A DNA stretch of 13,816 nt from an uncultured Clostridium sp. (GTDB lineage: Bacteria > Bacillota_A > Clostridia > TANB77 > CAG-508): NCBI GenBank assembly GCA_930980675.1, contig CAKNIU010000025.1, positions 1-13,816 on the forward strand, written 5' to 3'. Below, one piece after another: positions 1-7,050 of this stretch. Every line of letters starts with the position of its first letter. The first letter of the stretch is position 1. The notes under the pieces were generated by a model. It was not told the origin of the DNA and searched no databases. It saw only the letters and a list, made by a program, of their open reading frames with translations. Position numbers and translations under genes: made by a program.

Positions 1-20
1 AGATTATTCCCTCCTGTTTT
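1..20 (-). promoter_or_regulatory. Shine-Dalgarno site of a gene starting beyond the left edge
   Basis: On the minus strand the sequence reads ACAGGAGGGAATAATCT up to the edge of the window. AGGAGGG is a strong ribosome binding site, and the eight bases after it are the normal spacing before a start codon. A minus-strand gene therefore probably begins just outside the window. Nothing of its coding sequence is visible. Confidence 0.5.
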
Positions 21-70
21 AGTGCATTTTTAAAATTTAGCTGTGAATAGTAACTGAAAAAGTATTAAAT

Positions 71-98
71 AAAAAGTGTAGTTAATTCTACACTTTTT
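71..98 (-). terminator. Rho-independent terminator after the LPQTG reading frame
   Basis: A perfect 11-bp inverted repeat, AAAAAGTGTAG and CTACACTTTTT, is separated by a 6-base AT-only loop. The A and T runs make it usable on either strand. It lies three bases past the stop codon of the LPQTG reading frame and before the ribosome binding site of the next gene, so it should end the minus-strand transcript. Its first arm on the minus strand is part of a 13-bp direct repeat also found near the start of that reading frame. Confidence 0.75.
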
Positions 99-101
99 AA
101 T

Positions 102-506
102 CTATTTAAAATTATAATATTTTATTTTTTTATAACAGATAATTCCAATAATACTTAATAATATTATTATAAAAATAGCAATATATGTTGTTCCCGTCTG
201 TGGTAATTTTCCTTGAGCAACTGTTGTATCTTCAACTTTTGTTTCATCATTTTCAGTATCATCTGTTGAGCTTGGTTTTTGTGTTACTGCTCTTTTAGTA
301 ACAGTTACTTCACAAGTAGCAGAATAATCACCATCTTCTGTCGTAACTGTTATTGTAGCAGAGCCCTCAGATACAGCAGTAACTTTTCCATTAGATACAG
401 TTGCAACACTTTCATTATCACTTGTCCATATTAAGGATTTATTTGTAGCATCAGAAGGGGTTATAGTTGCAGTTAAAGTATAACTACTTCCTTCATTAAT
501 AGACAA
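102..506 (-). CDS. BIG2 Ig-like domain with LPQTG sortase anchor; probable truncated or frameshifted surface protein
   Basis: The frame encodes one bacterial Ig-like group 2 (BIG2) domain at residues 1-70, with the typical pattern TLTATITPSDAT, IWTSDNESVATVS and GSATITVT. A Thr/Asp/Glu-rich linker follows, then LPQTG, a hydrophobic segment and a basic tail (CYKKIKYY). This is a standard sortase cell-wall anchor. Residue 1 is a TTG codon with no ribosome binding site. The open frame continues upstream to about 563 and encodes more of the same BIG2 domain (ESVTLDKTTL), so 506 is not a natural start. No signal peptide is encoded, although sortase substrates need one. A good ribosome binding site and ATG at 574 are out of frame by one base at an A7 run. 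I read it as the C-terminal remnant of a larger wall-anchored protein, or a gene whose frame depends on slippage. Domain identification is firm; functionality is doubtful. Confidence 0.65.
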   Translation of the reverse strand: MSINEGSSYTLTATITPSDATNKSLIWTSDNESVATVSNGKVTAVSEGSATITVTTEDGDYSATCEVTVTKRAVTQKPSSTDDTENDETKVEDTTVAQGKLPQTGTTYIAIFIIILLSIIGIICYKKIKYYNFK

Positions 507-531
507 TGTGGTTTTGTCTAAAGTTACAGAC

Positions 532-544
532 TCTACACTTTTTA
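532..544. repeat. 13-bp direct repeat, copy at the 5' side of the BIG2 frame
   Basis: The plus-strand sequence TCTACACTTTTTA occurs here and identically at 87-99. The two copies bracket nearly the whole BIG2-LPQTG reading frame and its stop codon. The copy at 87-99 forms one arm of the terminator; this copy encodes part of the linker before the BIG2 domain. Confidence 0.6.
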
Positions 545-589
545 CAGTTTTTTTAGTGATTGCTTATTGGTCATACAGAAACCTCCCTT
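542..589 (-). other. Ribosome binding site and 10-codon ORF out of frame with the BIG2 protein
   Basis: AAGGGAGG at 582-589 lies seven to eight bases before an ATG at 572-574. That ATG opens MTNKQSLKKL and stops at 542-544. The codons CTA AAA AAA contain an A7 run placed as a -1 slippery heptamer (A AAA AAA). A -1 shift there, or one extra A, would join this start to the BIG2-LPQTG frame as MTNKQSLKKTVKSVESV and onward. The joined product would still have no signal peptide. Confidence 0.5.
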
Positions 590-699
590 AAAATATGTTT
601 TTGTGTTAATTTGCATAATATATTAAGAGTATAAGTATATTTTTTCGATTTTTTTATTTTCTCTTTCTAGTTTTCAACGACTGTGCTAGCAGTTTAGTG

Positions 700-1950
700 C
701 TATAAATACATACATATTCTAAAACCCGTATCTCCTTTAGCTCTAATAGGGTTTCCTCTATCACGATAGCTTACATAATTATAATCATCATTAAATCCTC
801 CTCCTATTGCAACACAAGGATTTTCTTTTCTATCACTAGTTTCAGTAGTCCATTCTCTTACATTTCCTGCTAAATCATAAATGTTACATTTAATATCGTT
901 TGTTATTCCATCGCTTGCTTCTCCACATCTAGCTAAGTCTTCTTGAAGTCTTCCTTTTACTGAATATTTATTATCATCACTAAATTTCTGTATAAATACT
1001 ATTGCAGTATTTAAAGCATAACTGTTAATAAGATCAGTTTCATAATTTTCAGTAATATACATATCTTGGCATAATGTTGAGGCTTCCTGTTGAGTAACAT
1101 AATTGTATGGGTATACCCCTTGTTTACTCACAACATTTTTTGTAATTTCGGATTCTTCTCCTCTAGGTTTATTTTTAGCATCATTATCCCCTGCCTCATA
1201 TCTACTTATATAAAATCCTCCATTTGTCTCTGTACCTTCTATAAATTCTTTTAAGTTTTTAGCTGATGCATTACCATAACTACTTTTTTCTAATTCTAAT
1301 AATTTTGTTTCGTTACTTGTACTACTCGAAATCATATATTTAACTAAAACTTCTTCATATTTAGTTGCTGTTTGTATTAATTTTTCTTTTCCGTTACTAT
1401 CAAAAGTATATCTGCCTAAAATAATTCTATCATAATCTTGGTTTTCATCTATATATACATTTCCTACTGGAATCCATACAAACTGACTCCCTTTTGTATA
1501 CTCTGTCGAACCATTTGCATTCACATCTTCTATTACTATTCCTTTTGTTACATCATCTTCTGGATTTATTATTTTAAACCCTGCTGGCACTACTACTTTA
1601 TTTCCATATTTGTCATATACTATGGAATTACTTGTTTCCTCTCCATTTACTGAATTTAATGGTCTATTTTCATTTTCATATCTTTCTATAAAATCTGCTG
1701 CTTTATCCGTTTCACTTTGTTCTTTACTTTGAGCTATTTCCCATGTATCTCTTGCATTTTCTGCTCTTTTAAATATTCCATTATTTCCAATAGTTAGATT
1801 TAATGTTATTCCTGCCAATATCAGCATAACAATTATTGTAACGACTAACGCTATCAACGTTATACCTTTTACTTCTTTTTTTACTCTTTTTAATATTTTT
1901 TTGTAATTTTCTTTTTTATTTTTTTCCTGATTACTTTTTGTTATTCTCAT
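700..1950 (-). CDS. Prepilin-like surface protein with a C-terminal formylglycine-enzyme-like (SUMF1/C-type lectin fold) domain
   Basis: The 416-residue protein starts with a basic leader (1-29) ending in KG, then a hydrophobic segment at 30-53 (ITLIALVVTIIV and on). This matches a prepilin cleavage site after Gly29. Glu5 of classical type IV pilins is missing, as is common in clostridial proteins of this type. From about residue 110 the protein resembles the sulfatase-modifying-factor family: FVWIPVG at 157-163, GGFYISRYEAG in the middle, DLAGNVREW at 359-367, then GGGFNDDYNY from 383 and TGFRI near the end. The two catalytic cysteines of formylglycine-generating enzymes, expected just after GGG, are Asp and Val here. 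Enzyme activity is therefore unlikely, and a binding role on the cell surface or a pseudopilus is more plausible (inference). AGGGAGG stands nine bases before the ATG. The leader upstream carries a promoter, a small ORF and a terminator-like hairpin. No pilus assembly genes are in the window. Confidence 0.8.
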   Translation of the reverse strand: MRITKSNQEKNKKENYKKILKRVKKEVKGITLIALVVTIIVMLILAGITLNLTIGNNGIFKRAENARDTWEIAQSKEQSETDKAADFIERYENENRPLNSVNGEETSNSIVYDKYGNKVVVPAGFKIINPEDDVTKGIVIEDVNANGSTEYTKGSQFVWIPVGNVYIDENQDYDRIILGRYTFDSNGKEKLIQTATKYEEVLVKYMISSSTSNETKLLELEKSSYGNASAKNLKEFIEGTETNGGFYISRYEAGDNDAKNKPRGEESEITKNVVSKQGVYPYNYVTQQEASTLCQDMYITENYETDLINSYALNTAIVFIQKFSDDNKYSVKGRLQEDLARCGEASDGITNDIKCNIYDLAGNVREWTTETSDRKENPCVAIGGGFNDDYNYVSYRDRGNPIRAKGDTGFRICMYL

Positions 1951-2035
1951 TTTGATTTTCCTCCCTTGTATTTTAGTTTGATTTTTTCCTATTAATTTCT
2001 ATTCAAAATTATTTTTCATTTCTTCATAAACAATA

Positions 2036-2086
2036 AAAACTACATACTTTAAGCATATTTTATATACGCCTAAAATACATAGTTTT
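2036..2086 (-). terminator. 23-bp GU-rich hairpin with U tail in the prepilin leader
   Basis: On the minus-strand RNA, 2072-2086 pairs with 2036-2050 over 15 positions. The stem continues for eight more pairs to a 5-base loop. Five of the 23 pairs are G-U on the minus strand and would be A-C mismatches on the plus strand, so the fold belongs to minus-strand RNA. The 3' arm runs into UUUUUAUUG, as in a Rho-independent terminator. It lies between the promoter at 2205-2235 and the start of the prepilin-like gene at 1950, so it could act as an attenuator or end a short leader RNA. Confidence 0.6.
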
Positions 2087-2121
2087 CCTACTACGTTCAC
2101 ATAATTGTAATTTATTAAATC

Positions 2122-2178
2122 CTACGATATATATATATATATATATACAGCCCCAAGGCTTTCATCGTTTTTTGTCAT
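2122..2178 (-). CDS. 18-residue leader peptide with a Tyr-Ile repeat (hypothetical)
   Basis: AAGGGAG lies nine bases before an ATG, just downstream of a good promoter. The peptide reads MTKNDESLGAVYIYIYIS and stops at TAG. The Tyr-Ile alternation comes from an (AT)10 tract at 2127-2147. Loss of one TA unit would bypass the stop and give about 38 residues ending inside the hairpin; gain of one unit would stop soon after. The peptide is not recognised. It could be a real leader peptide, a decayed gene start or chance. The ribosome binding site and promoter favour translation. Confidence 0.4.
   Translation of the reverse strand: MTKNDESLGAVYIYIYIS
2127..2147. repeat. (AT)10 dinucleotide microsatellite
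   Basis: There are ten AT units plus one A, uninterrupted, inside the small leader ORF. Such tracts are prone to length change by slippage. Each one-unit change here alters the reading frame. Confidence 0.9.
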
Positions 2179-2204
2179 TTGTTTTCACTCCCTTAGTTTT
2201 ATTC

Positions 2205-2235
2205 ATTATACCACATAACATCATAATTTTGTAAA
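2205..2235 (-). promoter_or_regulatory. Promoter of the prepilin leader transcript
   Basis: On the minus strand TTTACA (2230-2235) is followed after 19 bases by a perfect TATAAT (2205-2210). An extended -10 TG lies directly before it (TGGTATAAT). The spacing is longer than ideal, but the extended -10 compensates. Transcription would start near 2198, about 20 bases before the small leader ORF. Confidence 0.6.
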
Positions 2236-2487
2236 TCAAATTTAATATTTCAAGCAATGCACATTTTTTATTTTTGGTCAAGTTATTTTTTATGCTTTTA
2301 CGTTGAAACTTTTAGTTGCATTTTTAATTATGCTTTGATATTAAGCTTCAAAAATAAAAATAAGATATTCTTTTTACAATATTATTACAAAAATAACATT
2401 TCAAAATTTTTGTTTTTTACTCTTGATAAGTTTTTAAGATTGTATTATCATACTTAGGCAAGAATAATTATAGAGGGGTAATAAAAA
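2211..2487. other. AT-rich divergent intergenic region
   Basis: This stretch separates the divergent prepilin leader and tdk. Apart from the promoters at 2205-2235 and 2423-2451 and the tdk ribosome binding site, I see no gene or structured RNA. The plus-strand open frame at 2257-2457 has no ribosome binding site and a composition expected from random AT-rich DNA. Confidence 0.5.
2423..2451 (+). promoter_or_regulatory. Probable tdk promoter
   Basis: TTGATA (2423-2428) and TATCAT (2446-2451) are separated by 17 bases, the ideal spacing for a housekeeping sigma factor. Transcription would start about 30 bases before the tdk ATG. The -10 box is only a fair match. Confidence 0.5.
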
Positions 2488-3051
2488 ATGGGTGACATAA
2501 ACGTATATTCTGGACCAATGAAATGTGGCAAAACTCAACAAATTCTTAATGAGTATAAGAGACAATTAATCGCAGGAAAAAAAGTAAAAATGTTCAAACC
2601 TTCTATTGATACAAGAACAGCAAATAATGTTGTTGCCTCTAGAAATGGTATAGATATCCCTGCAATTAGTATAAGTAGAATTTCAGATTTAGAAAAATAT
2701 GAAGCTGATGTATATTGTATTGACGAATTTCAGTTTTTGAAAGGTAATGTAAAAGTTATTGAACAAATGGCTGATTGCGGTAAAAAATTTTTCATTGCTG
2801 GCTTAAATCTTACAGCTGAAAAAAAGCCTTTTGGAAAAATGGCTGATTTGTTATGTATATCAGATAATGTACATATGCTAACTGCTATATGTGATAATTG
2901 TAAAAACGAAAATGCAGTTCTTAGCTATTATAAAGGTGGTAAAGACACTGATATTGCTATAGGAGACCGTGAGTACATGGCTCTATGTAGACATTGTTAT
3001 GATATACTTTCAAGACAAGATGAATTAAACAGAACACAAGCTCAAGCCTAA
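2488..3051 (+). CDS. tdk: Thymidine kinase, type II (TK1-like)
   Basis: It phosphorylates thymidine to dTMP with ATP in the cytoplasmic pyrimidine salvage pathway. The 187-residue length is normal for the family. Residues 9-16 (GPMKCGKT) form the P-loop; most relatives have FSG where this has KCG. DEFQF at 79-83 contains the expected catalytic Glu80. FIAGLNL at 102-108 is the conserved core strand. Cys135, Cys138, Cys167 and Cys170 form the structural zinc site around the thymidine lasso loop, with EYMALCRHC at 162-170. The usual SH-x-G motif reads SRNG at 51-54, a His-to-Arg change. The start follows GAGGGG with suitable spacing. It is the only plus-strand gene here and is monocistronic, with its own promoter and a strong terminator. 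Confidence 0.95.
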   Translation: MGDINVYSGPMKCGKTQQILNEYKRQLIAGKKVKMFKPSIDTRTANNVVASRNGIDIPAISISRISDLEKYEADVYCIDEFQFLKGNVKVIEQMADCGKKFFIAGLNLTAEKKPFGKMADLLCISDNVHMLTAICDNCKNENAVLSYYKGGKDTDIAIGDREYMALCRHCYDILSRQDELNRTQAQA

Positions 3052-3070
3052 GCCTTAAATTAGAACATAC

Positions 3071-3107
3071 AAAAACGAGGTTACTTCAAAGTAGCCTCGT
3101 TTTTTTA
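3071..3107 (+). terminator. Bidirectional terminator between tdk and the converging membrane protein gene
   Basis: AAAAACGAGGTTACT and AGTAGCCTCGTTTTT pair over 15 positions with one G-U, around a four-base loop. T runs lie on both sides, so the hairpin can stop tdk on the plus strand and the facing gene on the minus strand. The minus-strand stop codon at 3105 overlaps its end. Confidence 0.9.
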
Positions 3108-3599
3108 AAACCATGGAAATATCATAATTACAGCTCCTAATATAATTGCAAATGTTACTTGAGCATCTTCTGGGTTATCAAATCCAAAATCAAGTTCACC
3201 TGCTGGTGGCAATTCTGCTCCATCTATAACAGATAATTTAACATTATCTATTTGTTCATAGTTAAAACTTGAATTAAATGATGTTTGTTCTTTAGGATTT
3301 AGATCATCTAGTTTAACGTATTTTGTTCCTAGTAATACTCCATGCTTTGAGTAACTATCTATTTTTAAATATTTATTTGTTACTGGTACATCTGTATTAT
3401 TGGTAACTGTTCCGTTTACATAGCCATTAAGATATGTAGCTTTTGCTTCTGTAACTTCAACATCAAGAATAGAATTCTCTACTGAGTAGTCTTTTGTAAG
3501 GTAAGCACTTTTTAGAACATAAAATGAGCCTATATCAACAATTATGTATACTATGACAATAGCTAAAAAGTACTTAAAAAATGTTTTCATTCTACTCAT
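3105..3599 (-). CDS. Membrane-anchored protein with an FxLYD-like extracytoplasmic domain, unknown function
   Basis: The 164-residue protein has an N-terminal hydrophobic segment at about 7-29, which is a signal anchor. A polar beta-rich stretch follows (about 45-130), then a short hydrophobic C terminus (147-164, ending MIFPWF). The middle part, GYVNGTVTNNTDVPVTNKY then LKIDSYSKHGVLLGTK and LNPKEQTSF, resembles FxLYD-type domains found outside the membrane of Gram-positive bacteria. This is pattern recognition only. GAAAGGG precedes the ATG, and a second Met at codon 4 is a possible alternative. It lies 93 bases after lexA on the same strand and may be read through from lexA or from a weak promoter at 3627-3655. 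No function is assigned. Confidence 0.7.
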   Translation of the reverse strand: MSRMKTFFKYFLAIVIVYIIVDIGSFYVLKSAYLTKDYSVENSILDVEVTEAKATYLNGYVNGTVTNNTDVPVTNKYLKIDSYSKHGVLLGTKYVKLDDLNPKEQTSFNSSFNYEQIDNVKLSVIDGAELPPAGELDFGFDNPEDAQVTFAIILGAVIMIFPWF

Positions 3600-3626
3600 A
3601 ATTATACCCTTTCATTTCTTAAATTG

Positions 3627-3655
3627 ATAATAAGATACTTTATCACAATTGAAAA
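3627..3655 (-). promoter_or_regulatory. Possible promoter of the membrane protein gene
   Basis: On the minus strand TTTTCA (3650-3655) and TATTAT (3627-3632) are 17 bases apart in the lexA to membrane-protein gap. The -35 box is a weak match and such hexamers are frequent in AT-rich DNA. Confidence 0.3.
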
Positions 3656-3692
3656 ATATTTTTATAAACTAAAAAATAAAATTTTGGTTCAA

Positions 3693-4370
3693 TTACATTT
3701 TTCTAAATACTCCACAAACTTTTCCTAGTATTTTACAATCTGGAACAATTATTGGATCCATCGTACTATTTTCTGGTTGCAAACGAATGTGACCTTTTTC
3801 TTTATAAAAAGTTTTAACTGTTGCTTCATCATCAATAAGAGCAACAACTATTTGTCCATTTTCAGCAGAATTTGTTTTTTTAACTAATATGTAATCTCCA
3901 TCAAGAATACCGGCTTCAATCATACTTTCGCCTCTAACTGTAAGCATAAAGCTTTCGCTATTACCAATAAAATCTATAGGAATTGGGAACGTATCTGTTA
4001 TGTTTTCTACCGCTAATATAGGTTGACCAGCAGTTATTTTTCCTACTAAAGGTACATTAACCATTTCTTTGTTTGAATAATACTCTTTTGTAGCACTAAC
4101 TCCTAAAGCATCAGAAACAACATTTTCACCTTTAAAGTTTTTAAGTAGTCTTATAGTTCTACCTTTTTGGTTTTCTTTCTTAACATAACCTCTTTCTTCT
4201 AGTGTTTTTAAATAACCTTGAACAGTAGCTGTTGAATTTAACCCTACAGCTTTACATATTTCCCTAACTGATGGCGCAAATCCGTTAGTAATAATTTCTT
4301 TTTGAATAAATTTAAGAATGTCTCTTTCTCTTTTATTTAGCCCATTGCTATCTCTTCTAGATTTGTTCAT
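3693..4370 (-). CDS. lexA: LexA, SOS repressor
   Basis: It represses DNA-damage genes and cleaves itself when activated by RecA filaments. The 225 residues contain an N-terminal winged helix (about 10-75; recognition region PSVREICKAVGLNSTATVQG), a linker and a C-terminal S24 peptidase-like domain. The self-cleavage site is Ala114-Gly115 (ITAGQP), and the catalytic pair is Ser149 (RGESMIEAG) and Lys186 (EATVKTFYK). All key residues are present, so the protein should be functional. The GGAAGGGG ribosome binding site stands before the ATG. A leader of about 110 bases separates it from its promoter at 4488-4516, where a palindrome overlaps the -35 box and suggests autoregulation. The first ten residues (MNKSRRDSNG) extend slightly beyond the usual LexA N terminus. 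Confidence 0.95.
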   Translation of the reverse strand: MNKSRRDSNGLNKRERDILKFIQKEIITNGFAPSVREICKAVGLNSTATVQGYLKTLEERGYVKKENQKGRTIRLLKNFKGENVVSDALGVSATKEYYSNKEMVNVPLVGKITAGQPILAVENITDTFPIPIDFIGNSESFMLTVRGESMIEAGILDGDYILVKKTNSAENGQIVVALIDDEATVKTFYKEKGHIRLQPENSTMDPIIVPDCKILGKVCGVFRKM

Positions 4371-4410
4371 ACTAAAATACCCCTTCCCTTTTTATATTTA
4401 AAATTTTGCC

Positions 4411-4464
4411 AGTAGGGATGTTGCTTTTTAAGAAGAATATAAGCTATTTAGAGCCCTATTGACA
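4411..4464 (-). repeat. Degenerate inverted repeat in the lexA leader, related to the repeat at 7381-7470
   Basis: The plus strand starts AGTAGGGATG, continues TTGCTTTTTAAG, and ends GAGCCCTATTGACA. The order and spacing of the blocks match AATAGGGACG, CTCCTTTTTGAC and GTCCCTATTGACA in the 7381-7470 repeat. AGTAGGG and CCCTATT can pair over seven positions including one wobble. It lies in the transcribed lexA leader. Confidence 0.4.
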
Positions 4465-4487
4465 ATCTCTTTATTAAAACTATAAAT

Positions 4488-4516
4488 ATAATATCATAAA
4501 GAAAGTTGTTTGTCAA
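4488..4516 (-). promoter_or_regulatory. lexA promoter
   Basis: On the minus strand a perfect TTGACA (4511-4516) is followed after exactly 17 bases by TATTAT (4488-4493). It is the best promoter match in the window, placed between the obg terminator hairpin and lexA, so lexA can be transcribed independently of the upstream block. Confidence 0.75.
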
Positions 4517-4526
4517 ACAAAAGTTT
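4506..4526 (-). promoter_or_regulatory. Candidate LexA operator over the lexA -35 box
   Basis: Two overlapping symmetric sites lie here: TTGTTTG-T-CAAACAA (4506-4520) and AAAC-AAAA-GTTT (4515-4526). The second has the half-site spacing of Firmicutes LexA boxes (GAAC-N4-GTTC) but with A and T at the outer positions. Overlap with TTGACA is where an autorepressor would bind. The assignment is inferred from position and symmetry only. Confidence 0.4.
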
Positions 4527-4562
4527 TAAAAAAATTTGTTTTTGTTTGATTTTTCGTTAAAA

Positions 4563-4627
4563 AATAATTTTACTTTTGGGTCGATCCTTTAATATTTTAC
4601 AAAAGGACAGACCCCAAAGTAAAATTA

Positions 4628-4629
<2 letters not shown>
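4563..4629 (-). terminator. Long hairpin over the obg stop codon
   Basis: A perfect 14-bp outer stem (4563-4576 with 4616-4629) continues, after single mismatches, as GGGTC/GACCC and TCCTTT/AAAGGA around an 11-base AT-rich loop. The TAA of obg overlaps the outer stem. It probably ends the upstream transcript before the lexA promoter. On the minus strand the 3' arm lacks a clean U run and passes into AUUAUUUUUUAACG, so it could equally be a palindromic repeat element. Confidence 0.6.
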
Positions 4630-5980
<1,351 letters not shown>

Positions 5981-5989
5981 TTATAACTT

Positions 5990-7039
5990 TTAATAATCAA
6001 GCTTCATTGACTTTTTAACTTTCTCCATTGTTTCTTTTGCAATAACTTTTGCTTTATCTGTTCCTGCCATAAGTATATCCATAACTTCTTTTGGATTTTC
6101 TTCATAATGTTTTCTCTTATCTCTAATTGGTTCTAAAACTTTATTTACACTATCAATTAATTGCTTTTTGCAAGCAACACAGCCTCTTTTTCCTGCTTTA
6201 CATTCTGCACAAACATTTTTACATTCTTCCTTATCTGTAAATAAATTATGATAATAATAAACCATACAAACATCTGGATTTCCTGGATCATCTTTTTTAA
6301 TTCTAGCTGGGTCAGTTACAGCTGACATTACTTTTTCTTTTATTGTATCTAAATCATCAGATAAGTACAATGCATTTCCAAGAGATTTACCCATTTTTAC
6401 ATTTCCATCTAAACCTTTAATTCTAATATTGTCACTCATTACTGCAACTGGTTCTCTTAAAGTTTCACCATATATACTATTAAATTTTCTAACTATTTCT
6501 CTGCATTGTTCAATTAAAGGTAGTTGGTCTTCTCCAACTGGCACATATGTAGCATCAAAGCAAGTTATGTCTGCTGCTTGGCTTACTGGATACCCTAAAA
6601 ATCCATATGTAACACTTTCGCCAAAAATGTCTCTTTTTTGTGCTATTTCTGTTTTTACAGTAGGGTTACGCTCTAACCTTGCTATTGTTACTAAATTCGA
6701 GTAAAATACTGTAAGTTCAGCAATTTCAGGAATTAGTGATTGTATAAAAAATGTTACTTTATTTGGATCTAAACCTACTGCTAATTCATCCATTACTATT
6801 TGACTAACACTTTGTTTTACCTTGTCTGGATTATTAAAATTATCTGTTAAAGCTTGTACATCAGCAACTTCAATAAAAGTCTGAAATTTATCTTGCAACT
6901 CTATTCTACTTTTTAAAGATCCAAAATAATGACCAATGTGCATTTTTCCTGTTGGTCTATCACCAGTAAGTATTCTTAAATTCTTGTCTGGCTTAACATC
7001 CTTTAAATTAATTTTTTCATCATTCACTAAATTATCCAT
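5990..7039 (-). CDS. trpS: Tryptophanyl-tRNA synthetase, with a probable iron-sulfur cysteine motif
   Basis: It charges tRNA-Trp with tryptophan. The 349 residues show the class I synthetase signatures HIGH (34-37, in TGKMHIGHYFG) and KMGKS (215-219, equivalent to KMSKS), plus TrpRS motifs such as the GDRPTG start and ATYVPVGEDQLP (163-173). A cysteine-rich segment before the C-terminal helices has Cys258, Cys273, Cys277, Cys280, Cys287 and Cys290. Cys280-x6-Cys287-x2-Cys290, with Cys258 22 residues earlier, closely follows the C-x22-C-x6-C-x2-C pattern of the [4Fe-4S] TrpRS of Thermotoga maritima, with one residue less in the long spacer. The ribosome binding site AAGGAG sits in the 11 bases after the RNHCP stop codon, so the two genes are co-transcribed. 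No T-box precedes it. Confidence 0.95.
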   Translation of the reverse strand: MDNLVNDEKINLKDVKPDKNLRILTGDRPTGKMHIGHYFGSLKSRIELQDKFQTFIEVADVQALTDNFNNPDKVKQSVSQIVMDELAVGLDPNKVTFFIQSLIPEIAELTVFYSNLVTIARLERNPTVKTEIAQKRDIFGESVTYGFLGYPVSQAADITCFDATYVPVGEDQLPLIEQCREIVRKFNSIYGETLREPVAVMSDNIRIKGLDGNVKMGKSLGNALYLSDDLDTIKEKVMSAVTDPARIKKDDPGNPDVCMVYYYHNLFTDKEECKNVCAECKAGKRGCVACKKQLIDSVNKVLEPIRDKRKHYEENPKEVMDILMAGTDKAKVIAKETMEKVKKSMKLDY

Positions 7040-7050
7040 CGAATTCTCCT

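Noticed and set aside
700..830. Possible diversity-generating retroelement variable region at the end of the lectin-fold-like protein
   Set aside because: The fold type fits, but there is no reverse transcriptase, no template repeat in the window, and few AAY codons in the C-terminal segment.
1438..1653. Plus-strand open frame opposite the prepilin-like gene
   Set aside because: It is the antisense of a convincingly coding region, without a ribosome binding site or recognisable protein features. The other opposite-strand frames within obg, trpS, the kinase, mutS and miaB were dropped for the same reason.
2122..2178. Classical amino-acid attenuation leader responding to Tyr or Ile
   Set aside because: The Tyr-Ile run is fully explained by the AT repeat, and the downstream gene is not biosynthetic. 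I keep only the weaker idea that translation of the leader may affect the hairpin.
2257..2457. Plus-strand 66-codon open frame between the divergent genes
   Set aside because: It has no ribosome binding site, a low-complexity Phe/Tyr/Lys/Asn composition typical of AT-rich noncoding DNA, and overlaps the tdk promoter.
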